DNA of 31,222 bases from WQUF01 sp031549885 (GTDB taxonomy: Bacteria; Bacillota; Clostridia; Clostridiales; Clostridiaceae): assembly GCA_031549885.1 (NCBI GenBank), contig JAVBPD010000086.1, positions 1 to 31,222 of the forward strand. The letters run 5' to 3'. The translations under genes and the position numbers were made by a program. Within the stretch, counting starts at the first letter, position 1; each line of letters starts with the position of its first letter. Shown piece by piece: positions 8,168 through 15,340 of the stretch. A model generated the notes under the pieces. It saw nothing but the letters and a program-made list of their open reading frames with translations. It ran no database searches and was not told where the DNA came from.

Positions 8168-8716
8168 ATGAATAAATATCAAATAATACTCCTTGAAAAG
8201 GATAAATGGAAGGACTACAGATTGGAATTTCACTATATATCATATAACTATTACAATATTGAAATTCACCATTTGAATGATGGTTTTCATGTGTCCTTCG
8301 TCAATAAGCCTTTTGACGTGCCATATGAAAAAATGCCAGATGATACTGATAAACTGTTCCAATCATGGTGGGATGATATCAAAGCATGGGGTATTGTAGA
8401 AAACAAACGGCTCATTGCTGCTATAGAAACAGCAGTGGAAGTTTGGAGCAATCGACTCCGTGTTACTGAACTGTGGATCCATGACGCATATCGTCGTCAA
8501 GGAATAGGCACAGCATTGATGGATTTTGCTATGAGGCGAGCAAAGAACGAAAAGCGCAGAATGCTAATTTTAGAAACACAGTCTTGCAATGAGGCGGCTA
8601 TAGCCTTCTATCTTGCTTATGGTTTTACACTTATAGGTTTTGATGCCTGTGCTTATCAGAATAACGACCTTAATCGCAAAGAAGTACGTATGGAGATGGG
8701 TATATGCTTAGAATAA
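8168..8716 (+). CDS. GNAT-family N-acetyltransferase, streptothricin-acetyltransferase-like
   Basis: This 182-residue GNAT enzyme starts at ATG 8168, which has GGAGAG at 8156-8161. The longest open frame begins at 8072 inside the terminator loop, so that start is rejected. The acetyl-CoA motif A is 'RRQGIGTALMDFA'. Motif B is 'LILETQSCNEAAIAFYLAYGF', followed by 'IGFDACAYQNNDL'. The LETQ...N..A..FY...GF.LIGFD pattern is typical of streptothricin (Sat-type) acetyltransferases and near relatives. The substrate is unproven. Base use differs from the neighbours: higher G+C and CGT, CGC, CGG and CGA arginine codons where neighbouring genes use AGA. This suggests recent acquisition. It stands alone between terminators or hairpins. 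Confidence 0.8.
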   Translation: MNKYQIILLEKDKWKDYRLEFHYISYNYYNIEIHHLNDGFHVSFVNKPFDVPYEKMPDDTDKLFQSWWDDIKAWGIVENKRLIAAIETAVEVWSNRLRVTELWIHDAYRRQGIGTALMDFAMRRAKNEKRRMLILETQSCNEAAIAFYLAYGFTLIGFDACAYQNNDLNRKEVRMEMGICLE

Positions 8717-8823
8717 CTAAAGGGAATTCATTTTATGATATGAAATTTGACAAAAAAGAAGTAAAATTGCATCATAAAGCATATAGATATGAAAAATCAA
8801 AATCAAGTTATTCAGGTAATTAA
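8704..8823 (+). CDS. Possible 39-residue ORF or gene remnant
   Basis: A short frame from ATG 8704, overlapping the end of the GNAT gene, runs to TAA 8821-8823 and encodes a basic peptide ('FYDMKFDKKEVKLHHKAYRY' in its middle). No clear ribosome binding site is visible and I do not recognise it. It may be the tail of a gene broken when the GNAT gene arrived, or chance coding. Confidence 0.2.
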   Translation: MLRITKGNSFYDMKFDKKEVKLHHKAYRYEKSKSSYSGN

Positions 8824-8847
8824 GAAAAAATAAAGGAGTGGATAAAA

Positions 8848-9339
8848 ATGACTAAAGTGGCCAGATTGTTTAGAGAAGAAAAAATAGAGGCTGTTAACGA
8901 AGCTATTCATAATTTAAATATGGAAAAAGAAAAGGTTGTTTATGAAGTTACTCTAGATATTTATAAACAATTAGAACAAAATATTCATGAAAATATTTTA
9001 AAGGCTTATAAGAAAAAAATAGAAGCTATTAATGAAGTTGTTCTAAGAGCTTTTGAGGAAAAAGAAGAAACTGTTAAGGAATCCATGTTAAAGGATTATA
9101 AAGAAAAAATAGAAAATGTTAATAATTTTATTGAAAAAATTTTTGATGTAAAAGTAAGTATTATTGAAACTGCAATTGAAGAAGTTTTTAAGAAAAAGCA
9201 AGAAGCTATTAGAGATAGAGAAAAGGAAGTTGCCAAAGCTTTGTATATAAAAGATATGGATATACTTGATATTATGGAAGTTGCCAGACTTTCAAAGGCT
9301 GAGCTTGAAGAAATGCAAATAAAACATGTGTGTAAATAA
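8848..9339 (+). CDS. Hypothetical protein made of eight 15-residue repeats
   Basis: This 163-residue, highly charged, probably all-helical cytoplasmic protein has no signal or membrane segment. Residues 8-127 divide without gaps into eight units of exactly 15 residues. The pattern is aromatic, basic/acidic, E/K, K, I/E, E, A/N/T, I/V, N/K, E, then a mixed tail; examples are 'AYKKKIEAINEVVLR', 'AFEEKEETVKESMLK' and 'DYKEKIENVNNFIEK'. A 15/4 period fits a pentadecad coiled coil. The C-terminal 36 residues differ: 'YIKDMDILDIMEVARLSKAELEEM' resembles the short helical tail seen after Rpn/PD-(D/E)XK transposase-like proteins ('I..I...TGLS.EEI'). The start is ATG 8848 after AAAGGAGTGG. Function is unknown; a scaffold or regulatory rod is a guess. 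Confidence 0.7.
   Translation: MTKVARLFREEKIEAVNEAIHNLNMEKEKVVYEVTLDIYKQLEQNIHENILKAYKKKIEAINEVVLRAFEEKEETVKESMLKDYKEKIENVNNFIEKIFDVKVSIIETAIEEVFKKKQEAIRDREKEVAKALYIKDMDILDIMEVARLSKAELEEMQIKHVCK
8869..9228 (+). repeat. Eight diverged 45-bp coding tandem repeats
   Basis: Within the preceding gene, eight in-frame 45-base units encode 15 residues each. The DNA copies have diverged, but related segments are still visible, for example AAGAAAAAAATAGAAGCTAT near 9011 and AAAGAAAAAATAGAAAATGT near 9101. No length change is seen between units. Confidence 0.65.
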
Positions 9340-9342
9340 AAG

Positions 9343-9370
9343 CCCTTAAATGCTATAGTGCATCTAGGGG
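9343..9370 (+). terminator. Imperfect terminator-like hairpin
   Basis: CCCTTAAATG (9343-9352) pairs with CATCTAGGGG (9361-9370) with one mismatch and one G-T pair. It is followed by ATTTATTGTGTT. It lies between the repeat protein and the FAD subunit gene. The T-run is weak, so termination may be partial. Confidence 0.45.
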
Positions 9371-9438
9371 ATTTATTGTGTTAATTAAAATATGATATGA
9401 TTAAAACATAATTTGTTTATGCTTAGAGGGAGGTTTTT

Positions 9439-10305
9439 ATGGAAAAATTTATTGCCCCAAAGGATACCAGAGAATTGGTTTTAGCTTTAAAAGATAAAGG
9501 TGATAAAACCTATATTGTTGCTGGTGGAACTGATTTATGTGTGAAAGTAAATGAAAATTTAGTGCATGATTTTAGCCTTATTGATATATCAAATACTAAA
9601 GATTTAAAAGATATTAAATTAACTGGAAGTGAGATTATTATTGGGGCCTCTGTAGTTATGTCTGATTTAATTGAAAGCAGTTTAATTAAAGAAAATGCTA
9701 CTGCTCTGTGGGAATCAGCAAAGGGTTTAGGCTCAACTCAAATTAGAAATAGAGCTACAATAGGAGGAAATGTTTCAAACGCTGCTCAATGTGCAGATAC
9801 TCTTCCAGTGTTATTTTCCTATGGATCACTTTGCGAAATAATAAATTCTAAAGGTGAAATAAGAAGAGAGCTTGTAGAGGATTTAATTTTGGATATTGGA
9901 AAAACAAGCTTAAAGAAAGATGAAGCTATAATTAGATTTATAATTCCTACATCAAATGACGTTTCAGCTTTTACAAAAGTAGGAGATAGAAAGGCTGTAA
10001 CAATTTCTAAAATAAATTGCTGTATGAGAGCATTTATTGAAGGAAATCTCATTAAAGATATAATTGTTTATATGGGATCAATTGGCCCCATGCCAATAAG
10101 AGCAAAAATTATAGAAAATAGCATGAAAGGCGAAATTTTAAATAAAGAGTTATTTAATAAAATTAAAGAATCTGTTCAAAATCAAATAGAAGAGGCTATA
10201 CCAAATAGGCCATCGAAATATTATAAAAGACAAGCAGCTTTAGGAATAATTGAAGATGGAATTTTAAAGCTTATTGAAAGAGGTGAGCTAAATAATGGAA
10301 TATAA
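9439..10305 (+). CDS. Molybdenum hydroxylase (xanthine dehydrogenase family) FAD-binding subunit
   Basis: This 288-residue medium subunit carries FAD and passes electrons from the [2Fe-2S] centres to the acceptor. The FAD-binding motifs are 'VAGGTDL' (27-33) and 'IRNRATIGGNVSNAAQCADT' (102-121). The C-terminal CO-dehydrogenase-flavoprotein domain contains 'GSIGPMPIRAKIIE'. Its length is normal for separate XdhB/CoxM-type subunits. It starts at ATG 9439 after GAGGGAGG. Its stop overlaps the start of the large subunit by 11 bases, indicating translational coupling. Its [2Fe-2S] partner is upstream at 5575, beyond an interruption. The acceptor is probably NAD or ferredoxin in an anaerobe, but the sequence does not settle this. 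Confidence 0.92.
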   Translation: MEKFIAPKDTRELVLALKDKGDKTYIVAGGTDLCVKVNENLVHDFSLIDISNTKDLKDIKLTGSEIIIGASVVMSDLIESSLIKENATALWESAKGLGSTQIRNRATIGGNVSNAAQCADTLPVLFSYGSLCEIINSKGEIRRELVEDLILDIGKTSLKKDEAIIRFIIPTSNDVSAFTKVGDRKAVTISKINCCMRAFIEGNLIKDIIVYMGSIGPMPIRAKIIENSMKGEILNKELFNKIKESVQNQIEEAIPNRPSKYYKRQAALGIIEDGILKLIERGELNNGI

Positions 10306-12538
10306 ATATGTAGGAAAAAATATATTAAGAGATGATGTAATTGAAAAGGCAAAGGGATCTGCTAAATATGTCTGCGATATGAAAAGACAAGACATGCTCT
10401 ATGCAAAGGTTTTTTTAAGCACAAAAGCTTGTGCTGAATTTGAAATAGATACTTCTTTAGCTTTAATGGTTCCTGGTATTAAAGCAATTTATACTTTTAA
10501 GGATGTACCTAAAGTTAAATATAATTCTCATAAATGGTATGCTGGAATTGATATATTTGAAGATGAATATATACTAAGCGATAAAGCAAGATTTGTTGGA
10601 GATAAAATTGCTCTTATAGTTGGAGAAACCATGGAATCAATAAAAAGAGCGATGAAAGAAATAAAGGTTACTTATTTTGAAAAGTCTTGTGTTTTAACCA
10701 TTGATGAAGCAAAGGAAAATAAAACATTGGTGCAAGAAGATTTAGGCACAAATTTAGCTTTTGAAAAAGAATTATCTTGTGGTGATTCTAAAAGTGTTTT
10801 AGAAAACAGCTCACTTGTAATAGAGGACACAGGATCTACGCCTAAAGTACACCATGGGGCTATTGAACCTCACATTTGCTTAAGTGAATTTGATTATAGT
10901 GGAAATTTAGTTGTATGGACTCCTTGCCAAGTTGCTTTTCAAGTTCAAACACTTATATCTCAAATTTTAAATATTCCATACAGTAAAATTCGAGTTATAA
11001 AAGCTCTTATGGGTGGATCTTTTGGAGGTAAGGGACAACCAGTTTTAGAGCCAGTTTGTGCATTTGCTGCCCTAATGCTAAATAGGCCTATAAAGCTTGT
11101 AATGGATAGAAAGGATGCAGTTCTTGCAACTCGAACTAGAAATAGATCTAGAATAAATGTAAAAACTGCTGTTGATGATGAAGGGTATATAAAGGGAAGA
11201 GAGATAAATTTAGAAATAGATGCAGGGGCTTATTATACCAATGCTTCAGCTGTAATCATGTCAATAGGTAAAAAAGCCTTTAGGCTTTATGACATAAAGG
11301 AGCAAACGATTTATGGAAGATCATATTTAACAAATACAGCAATTGGTGGGGCTTGTAGGGGATATGGGTCACCACAATTACATGCTATAACAGAGATAAA
11401 TATTGATCAATGTGCAAAAGCTTTAAATATGGATCCTTGTGAATTTAGGCTTAAAAATTTAGTAAAGGAAGGCATGAAGGATCCTTGTAAGGGGCCAGAC
11501 CTAGGAAATGCTAAAGCAAGGGACTGCGTTTTAAAGGGCATGGAAGCTTTTAATTGGAAAGAAAGAAGAGAAAATATTAAGAAAAAAGATACAGATAGAT
11601 ATGCATATGGTGTAGGAATGGCTGCAGGTGTCCATGGCAATGGATATAAAGGTTCTTATCCTGACTTTACAGATGTTAATGTAAAAATTTATCCAGACGG
11701 AAGCATTTTAATTAAATCTGGGATTCATGAGCAAGGATGTGGAACAATTTTAACTTTAAAGCAAATTGCAGCTGAAAGTTTAAACGTTTCTACTGACAAA
11801 ATAGACTTAGTAGAAGCAGATACTTTTTTAACACCTTATGACTCTGCGGGAACTCAAGCAAGTAGAGTTACATTTGTCTCAGGGGGAGCTATAAAAAAAG
11901 CTTGTGATAAACTATGTGATAAGATTATAGAATCAATAATGGTTTTAAAAAATGTAGATAAAGATAAAATAATTTTAAAGGATGGAAAAGCATTTGTAAA
12001 TGAAGAAAGCTATTCCTATGGCGAAGTTGCTGTAATGGTTGAAAGGGATTTAAGGATGGATTTAAGTGTAGATGTTCATTATGAATCACCTGCAAATCCT
12101 GGCACTTATGCTGCATCTTTTGCAGAAGTTAAAATTGATAAATACACAGGTCACGTGGATGTTATTTCTTTATTATGTGTTCACGATATAGGAAGGGCAA
12201 TTCATCCGATTTTAGCAGAAGGGCAAGTTCAAGGAGGGGCTCATTTTAGCATAGGTATGGCTTTAAGGGAAGAGATAGTATACGATAAAAATGGCAATGT
12301 TAAAAATACTAATTTTTCTAAATATCACATGTTAAATGCTGTAGAGATGCCTGAAGTTAAAGTGATTTTTATTGAGGATCATGAGCCTTTTGGTCCCTAT
12401 GGCGCAAAGAGCGTAGGGGAAATGGCTGCAGTTTGTCCTGGACCTGCTGTGGTAAATGCTATTAATCATGCACTTAATACTAGAATAACTAATTACCCTG
12501 TGACGCCTGAAGTTATAATTGAAAATTTGTATAAATAA
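10295..12538 (+). CDS. Molybdenum hydroxylase (xanthine dehydrogenase family) molybdopterin-binding subunit
   Basis: This 747-residue large subunit holds the molybdopterin cofactor and the substrate site. Seen are the N-terminal aldehyde oxidase/xanthine dehydrogenase hammerhead domain (about 15-120), 'HHGAIEPH' near 190, 'MGGSFGGKGQPVLEP' near 240, 'GGACRGYGSPQ' near 350, 'SAGTQASRVTFVSGGA' near 520, and the catalytic Glu, E709 in 'GAKSVGEMAAV'. The family hydroxylates carbons next to ring nitrogen in heteroaromatics or aldehydes, using water. The lyase and betaine-transporter genes of the presumed same operon suggest an imidazole or similar ring product as substrate, but this is inference. 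ATG 10295 overlaps the FAD subunit. The gene ends before a strong bidirectional terminator. No cofactor-maturation gene is in the window. Confidence 0.92.
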   Translation: MEYKYVGKNILRDDVIEKAKGSAKYVCDMKRQDMLYAKVFLSTKACAEFEIDTSLALMVPGIKAIYTFKDVPKVKYNSHKWYAGIDIFEDEYILSDKARFVGDKIALIVGETMESIKRAMKEIKVTYFEKSCVLTIDEAKENKTLVQEDLGTNLAFEKELSCGDSKSVLENSSLVIEDTGSTPKVHHGAIEPHICLSEFDYSGNLVVWTPCQVAFQVQTLISQILNIPYSKIRVIKALMGGSFGGKGQPVLEPVCAFAALMLNRPIKLVMDRKDAVLATRTRNRSRINVKTAVDDEGYIKGREINLEIDAGAYYTNASAVIMSIGKKAFRLYDIKEQTIYGRSYLTNTAIGGACRGYGSPQLHAITEINIDQCAKALNMDPCEFRLKNLVKEGMKDPCKGPDLGNAKARDCVLKGMEAFNWKERRENIKKKDTDRYAYGVGMAAGVHGNGYKGSYPDFTDVNVKIYPDGSILIKSGIHEQGCGTILTLKQIAAESLNVSTDKIDLVEADTFLTPYDSAGTQASRVTFVSGGAIKKACDKLCDKIIESIMVLKNVDKDKIILKDGKAFVNEESYSYGEVAVMVERDLRMDLSVDVHYESPANPGTYAASFAEVKIDKYTGHVDVISLLCVHDIGRAIHPILAEGQVQGGAHFSIGMALREEIVYDKNGNVKNTNFSKYHMLNAVEMPEVKVIFIEDHEPFGPYGAKSVGEMAAVCPGPAVVNAINHALNTRITNYPVTPEVIIENLYK

Positions 12539-12558
12539 ACTTTTTTATAAAAATAGAA

Positions 12559-12600
12559 GGTCTTTCTAATATCTTAACCATAGATTTTTAGAAAGACCTA
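12559..12600. terminator. Bidirectional terminator between convergent genes
   Basis: GGTCTTTCTAA (12559-12569) pairs perfectly with TTAGAAAGACC (12588-12598), with an 18-base loop. It lies between the molybdopterin subunit and the convergent methyltransferase gene and has A/T runs on both sides. Confidence 0.8.
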
Positions 12601-12603
12601 AAT

Positions 12604-13401
12604 TTATATAATCTGGCCTTCTTTAAATTTCATTATATAATTTATGCAATACTCATCAACACCAGTTAAAGCCTCAGTTGCATATATAAATGACATGAGT
12701 TTTTCATCAAGTGGGTCTAAAATTGCTCCATCCATTCCAGCGAACATAGCACCGACTAAAAAAGCTTGATTTACAGTTTTTCGTGCAGGAATGCCAAATG
12801 AAATGTTGCTAAGACCGCAGGCAATATGCACATCTTTATAATTTTTCTTAATATTTCTAATGGTTTCAATAGCCACCATAGCATACTGTGGGCCAGTGCC
12901 TATTGGTCTAACCATAGGGTCTATATAAATATCGCAAAGTGAAATACCCTTTTTTGTAAGAGATTCTATTAATTTATCTGCAATTTTTAATCTATCATCC
13001 ACAGTTTCTGGCATGCCATTATCGTCCATGCAAAGGGCAACTACTCCAGTTTTATATTCATCAACAAGTGAAATCACTTCATCATATCTTTTTTTCTCAT
13101 AAGTTATGGAATTTATAATTATTCCTTTATTTTTAGATGCTTTAAGACCAGCTTCTATTGCACTGCTATTAGGAGAATCAATGGATAAAGGAATATCTGT
13201 TGCATTTTCGACAGTCTTTACAAGCCACTTTATTTTTTTAGGCTCATCCTCTAAAAACATTCCTGCGTTTACATCTATAAAATTAGCCCCAGCAGAAGCT
13301 TGATCTTGTGCCATCTTTTCAATAAATTTTGAATCAGAATTTTCTATAGCTTCCTTTACAGCTTTTATGCTGCTATTTAATTTTTCACCTATGATTATCA
13401 T
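12604..13401 (-). CDS. Methyltetrahydrofolate:corrinoid methyltransferase (AcsE/MT-II-like)
   Basis: This 265-residue protein of the pterin-binding (DHPS-like) TIM-barrel family transfers a methyl group between the corrinoid protein and tetrahydrofolate. Family marks are 'IDVNAG' (42-47), 'PLSIDSPNSSAIEAGL' with D75, 'INSIT' with N97, 'DPMVRPIGTG' with D161, and 'CGLSNISFGIP' with N199. The Asp/Asn set agrees with the pterin-binding residues of acetogenic AcsE, where N199 is the key Asn. The start is ATG 13401 on the minus strand, 10 bases after the corrinoid protein gene ends, so the two are one operon. In O-demethylase or methylamine systems this is the second methyltransferase, charging tetrahydrofolate with the substrate methyl. 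Confidence 0.88.
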   Translation of the reverse strand: MIIIGEKLNSSIKAVKEAIENSDSKFIEKMAQDQASAGANFIDVNAGMFLEDEPKKIKWLVKTVENATDIPLSIDSPNSSAIEAGLKASKNKGIIINSITYEKKRYDEVISLVDEYKTGVVALCMDDNGMPETVDDRLKIADKLIESLTKKGISLCDIYIDPMVRPIGTGPQYAMVAIETIRNIKKNYKDVHIACGLSNISFGIPARKTVNQAFLVGAMFAGMDGAILDPLDEKLMSFIYATEALTGVDEYCINYIMKFKEGQII

Positions 13402-13411
13402 AAATCCTCCA

Positions 13412-14041
13412 CTATGATAAAAGATTTTTTAAAGCTTCTGCTGCAGTTGCTGCATCAGGAGCATACAAATCTGCCCCTATTTTTTTACAAAATTCTTCTG
13501 AAACAGGCGCACCACCAATGACAACTTTATATTTATCTCTTAAATTGCGATTTTTAAGTTCAACTATAACATCTTGCATCTTTGGCATAGTTGTTGTTAA
13601 AAGAGCGCTCATACAAATAACATCTGCACCTATTTCCTCAGCTTTTTCAATAAATTTTGCTGAAGGAACATCTATACCGATATCATAAACTTCAAAGCCT
13701 GCACCTTTTAACATCATAGAAACTAAATTTTTCCCAATGTCATGAAGATCTCCTAAAACTGTTCCAATAACAACCTTCCCTTTGCTCTTAATGCCTGCTT
13801 TAGTTAAAATAGGTTCTAAAATATCAAGTCCTGCAGCCATAGCTTTTGCAGCAATGAGCATTTCAGGGACAAAAGCTTCTCCATTTTTAAATTTTTCTCC
13901 TACTATAGACATTGCGCTGATCATTCCATCGTTTAATATAACATCTGGCTTTATTTTTTCATCAAGTGCAAGCTGTACAAGCTCTTTAACTTTCTTCATT
14001 TGACCATTTTGAACACTTAATGACAATATATTTAAATCCAA
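13412..14041 (-). CDS. Corrinoid (cobalamin-binding) methyl-carrier protein
   Basis: This 209-residue B12-binding protein has two domains. An N-terminal helical cap (about 1-85) is followed by a Rossmann-like cobalamin domain with the DxHxxG motif 'GDLHDIGKN' (D98, H100, G103). His100 is the lower axial cobalt ligand. 'IGIDVPSAKF', 'SALLTTTM' and 'VVIGGAPVS' complete the fold. It shuttles methyl groups between a substrate-specific methyltransferase and the methyltetrahydrofolate enzyme encoded next to it. The start is TTG (14041-14039 on the minus strand) after AGGAGGAATTGCC. No reductive activator gene (RamA/ATPase type) is in the window, so activation must come from elsewhere. Confidence 0.92.
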   Translation of the reverse strand: MDLNILSLSVQNGQMKKVKELVQLALDEKIKPDVILNDGMISAMSIVGEKFKNGEAFVPEMLIAAKAMAAGLDILEPILTKAGIKSKGKVVIGTVLGDLHDIGKNLVSMMLKGAGFEVYDIGIDVPSAKFIEKAEEIGADVICMSALLTTTMPKMQDVIVELKNRNLRDKYKVVIGGAPVSEEFCKKIGADLYAPDAATAAEALKNLLS

Positions 14042-14245
14042 GGCAATTCCTCCTAATTAAATTTTACTTATTCTCTTAAAGTATTTTACTGCATTTGCAT
14101 GCTCAATAAAAACTTTAAATGATTTTTTTAAAATTTTCAAGCTAAATATGATAAATTTGGTAAATATAATACTACAGTTGAAATTATTAAAACAGTGGAT
14201 ATAATTATATACATACAAAATTTTAAAAATTTAGGGAAGTGTTCT
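14042..14245. promoter_or_regulatory. Divergent spacer between corrinoid genes and UroD-like gene
   Basis: The 204-base A/T-rich spacer should hold promoters for both directions. A TATAAT lies at 14165-14170 on the plus strand, but no matching -35 is seen. I found no cobalamin-riboswitch-like conserved segment. Confidence 0.3.
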
Positions 14246-15316
14246 ATGAATAAAAGAGAAAATCTTCTTGCACTATTATTAAAAAAAGACTTTAAAGAAA
14301 TTCCATTTGAATTTATGCTCTGTCCTTTTTTAATAGATGTTTTTAAAGAAAAAACTGGTTCTAATATGAATTATATGGATTATTATGATATGCCTTGGAG
14401 GCGTGTTTCAGAAGTTCTACCAAATGATATGAGCACTGAAAAGTTTAAAAAATATTATAATTCTTTAAAACCTGATACTAAAATTGATATATTTGGAGTA
14501 GCCCACGAACCTGGTAGCGCTGAAGCAAAGCATATGACTTATATGAGAAACCCTTTAAAAGATATTAGCGATATAAAAGAGCTTGAAGAATATCCTTTCC
14601 CCTCTTTCCATAAAGTTAGCAATGAAAAACAAAAAAAAGATGTAGAAAATTTAAAAGCAAGGGGAATTGCTTCTATAGGAAATATGCAGATGACTATATG
14701 GGAAACTGCTTGGACCATAAGAAGCATGGAAAACCTAATGGTTGATATGATGATGGAAGATGAAATTGCAAATTATCTTCTTGATAAAATTATGAATATA
14801 AGCATTGATAGAGCAAAGCTTTATGTAGATGCTGGTGTTGATATTCTCTTTATAGGTGATGATATTGGCATGCAGCACAATATTATGATGAGCGTTAATA
14901 TGTATGTAAAATGGCTTAAACCAAGGCTTAAGCATTTAATTGATGAAGTTAAAAATATCAATCCAAATGTCCTTGTTTTTTACCATTCTTGTGGGTATAT
15001 CATTCCTTTTATCCCACATCTCATTGAAGCTGGTATTGATGTTTTAAACCCTATTCAAACTGAATGCATGGATTTCAAAGAGGTTTATGATAAATTTCAT
15101 GATAAGCTCTCCTTTCATGGTACAATTGGAACTCAAAAAGTTATACCTCTTGGGAATCCTGAAGAAGTTAGAAATGAAGTGTTTAAGAATTTGGATATTG
15201 CAAAGACAAATGGAGGATTATTTGTTGCACCAACCCATCTTTTAGAGCCAGATGTTCCTTGGGAAAATATTATGGCGTATGTTGAAGCTTGTAAGGGCTA
15301 TAATAAGTTAAAATAA
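14246..15316 (+). CDS. UroD/MtaA-fold methyltransferase, candidate substrate:corrinoid methyltransferase
   Basis: This 356-residue uroporphyrinogen-decarboxylase-superfamily protein starts at ATG 14246 after AGGGAAG. A GTG at 14195 is in frame but lacks a ribosome binding site. It carries the zinc-type motif H247-S-C249-G ('FYHSCGYIIPF') of the MtaA/MtbA branch, which true HemE decarboxylases lack. The third zinc Cys of MtaA is replaced by His331 in 'APTHLLEPDVPWENI'. Members with this motif often serve as substrate-specific methyltransferases. Divergent placement from a corrinoid protein and MT-II suggests a three-part demethylation system. It is also followed after 24 bases by the GH112 gene in the same direction, so its substrate could be a methylated sugar. 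That link is speculative. Confidence 0.72.
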   Translation: MNKRENLLALLLKKDFKEIPFEFMLCPFLIDVFKEKTGSNMNYMDYYDMPWRRVSEVLPNDMSTEKFKKYYNSLKPDTKIDIFGVAHEPGSAEAKHMTYMRNPLKDISDIKELEEYPFPSFHKVSNEKQKKDVENLKARGIASIGNMQMTIWETAWTIRSMENLMVDMMMEDEIANYLLDKIMNISIDRAKLYVDAGVDILFIGDDIGMQHNIMMSVNMYVKWLKPRLKHLIDEVKNINPNVLVFYHSCGYIIPFIPHLIEAGIDVLNPIQTECMDFKEVYDKFHDKLSFHGTIGTQKVIPLGNPEEVRNEVFKNLDIAKTNGGLFVAPTHLLEPDVPWENIMAYVEACKGYNKLK

Positions 15317-15340
15317 AATTTAAATTGTTTGAGGTGTTAT

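Noticed and set aside
6048..9339. Insertion sequence or transposon in the segment splitting the hydroxylase genes
   Set aside because: No transposase or integrase and no terminal inverted repeats could be found by eye, so only an unexplained insertion is claimed.
14042..14245. Cobalamin riboswitch upstream of the corrinoid genes
   Set aside because: The spacer is short and A/T-rich and I could not find a B12-box-like conserved segment.
12604..15316. Trimethylamine methyltransferase (MttB) or pyrrolysine system
   Set aside because: No MttB-family protein and no long gene read through an in-frame TAG is present; the only candidate substrate enzyme has the UroD fold.
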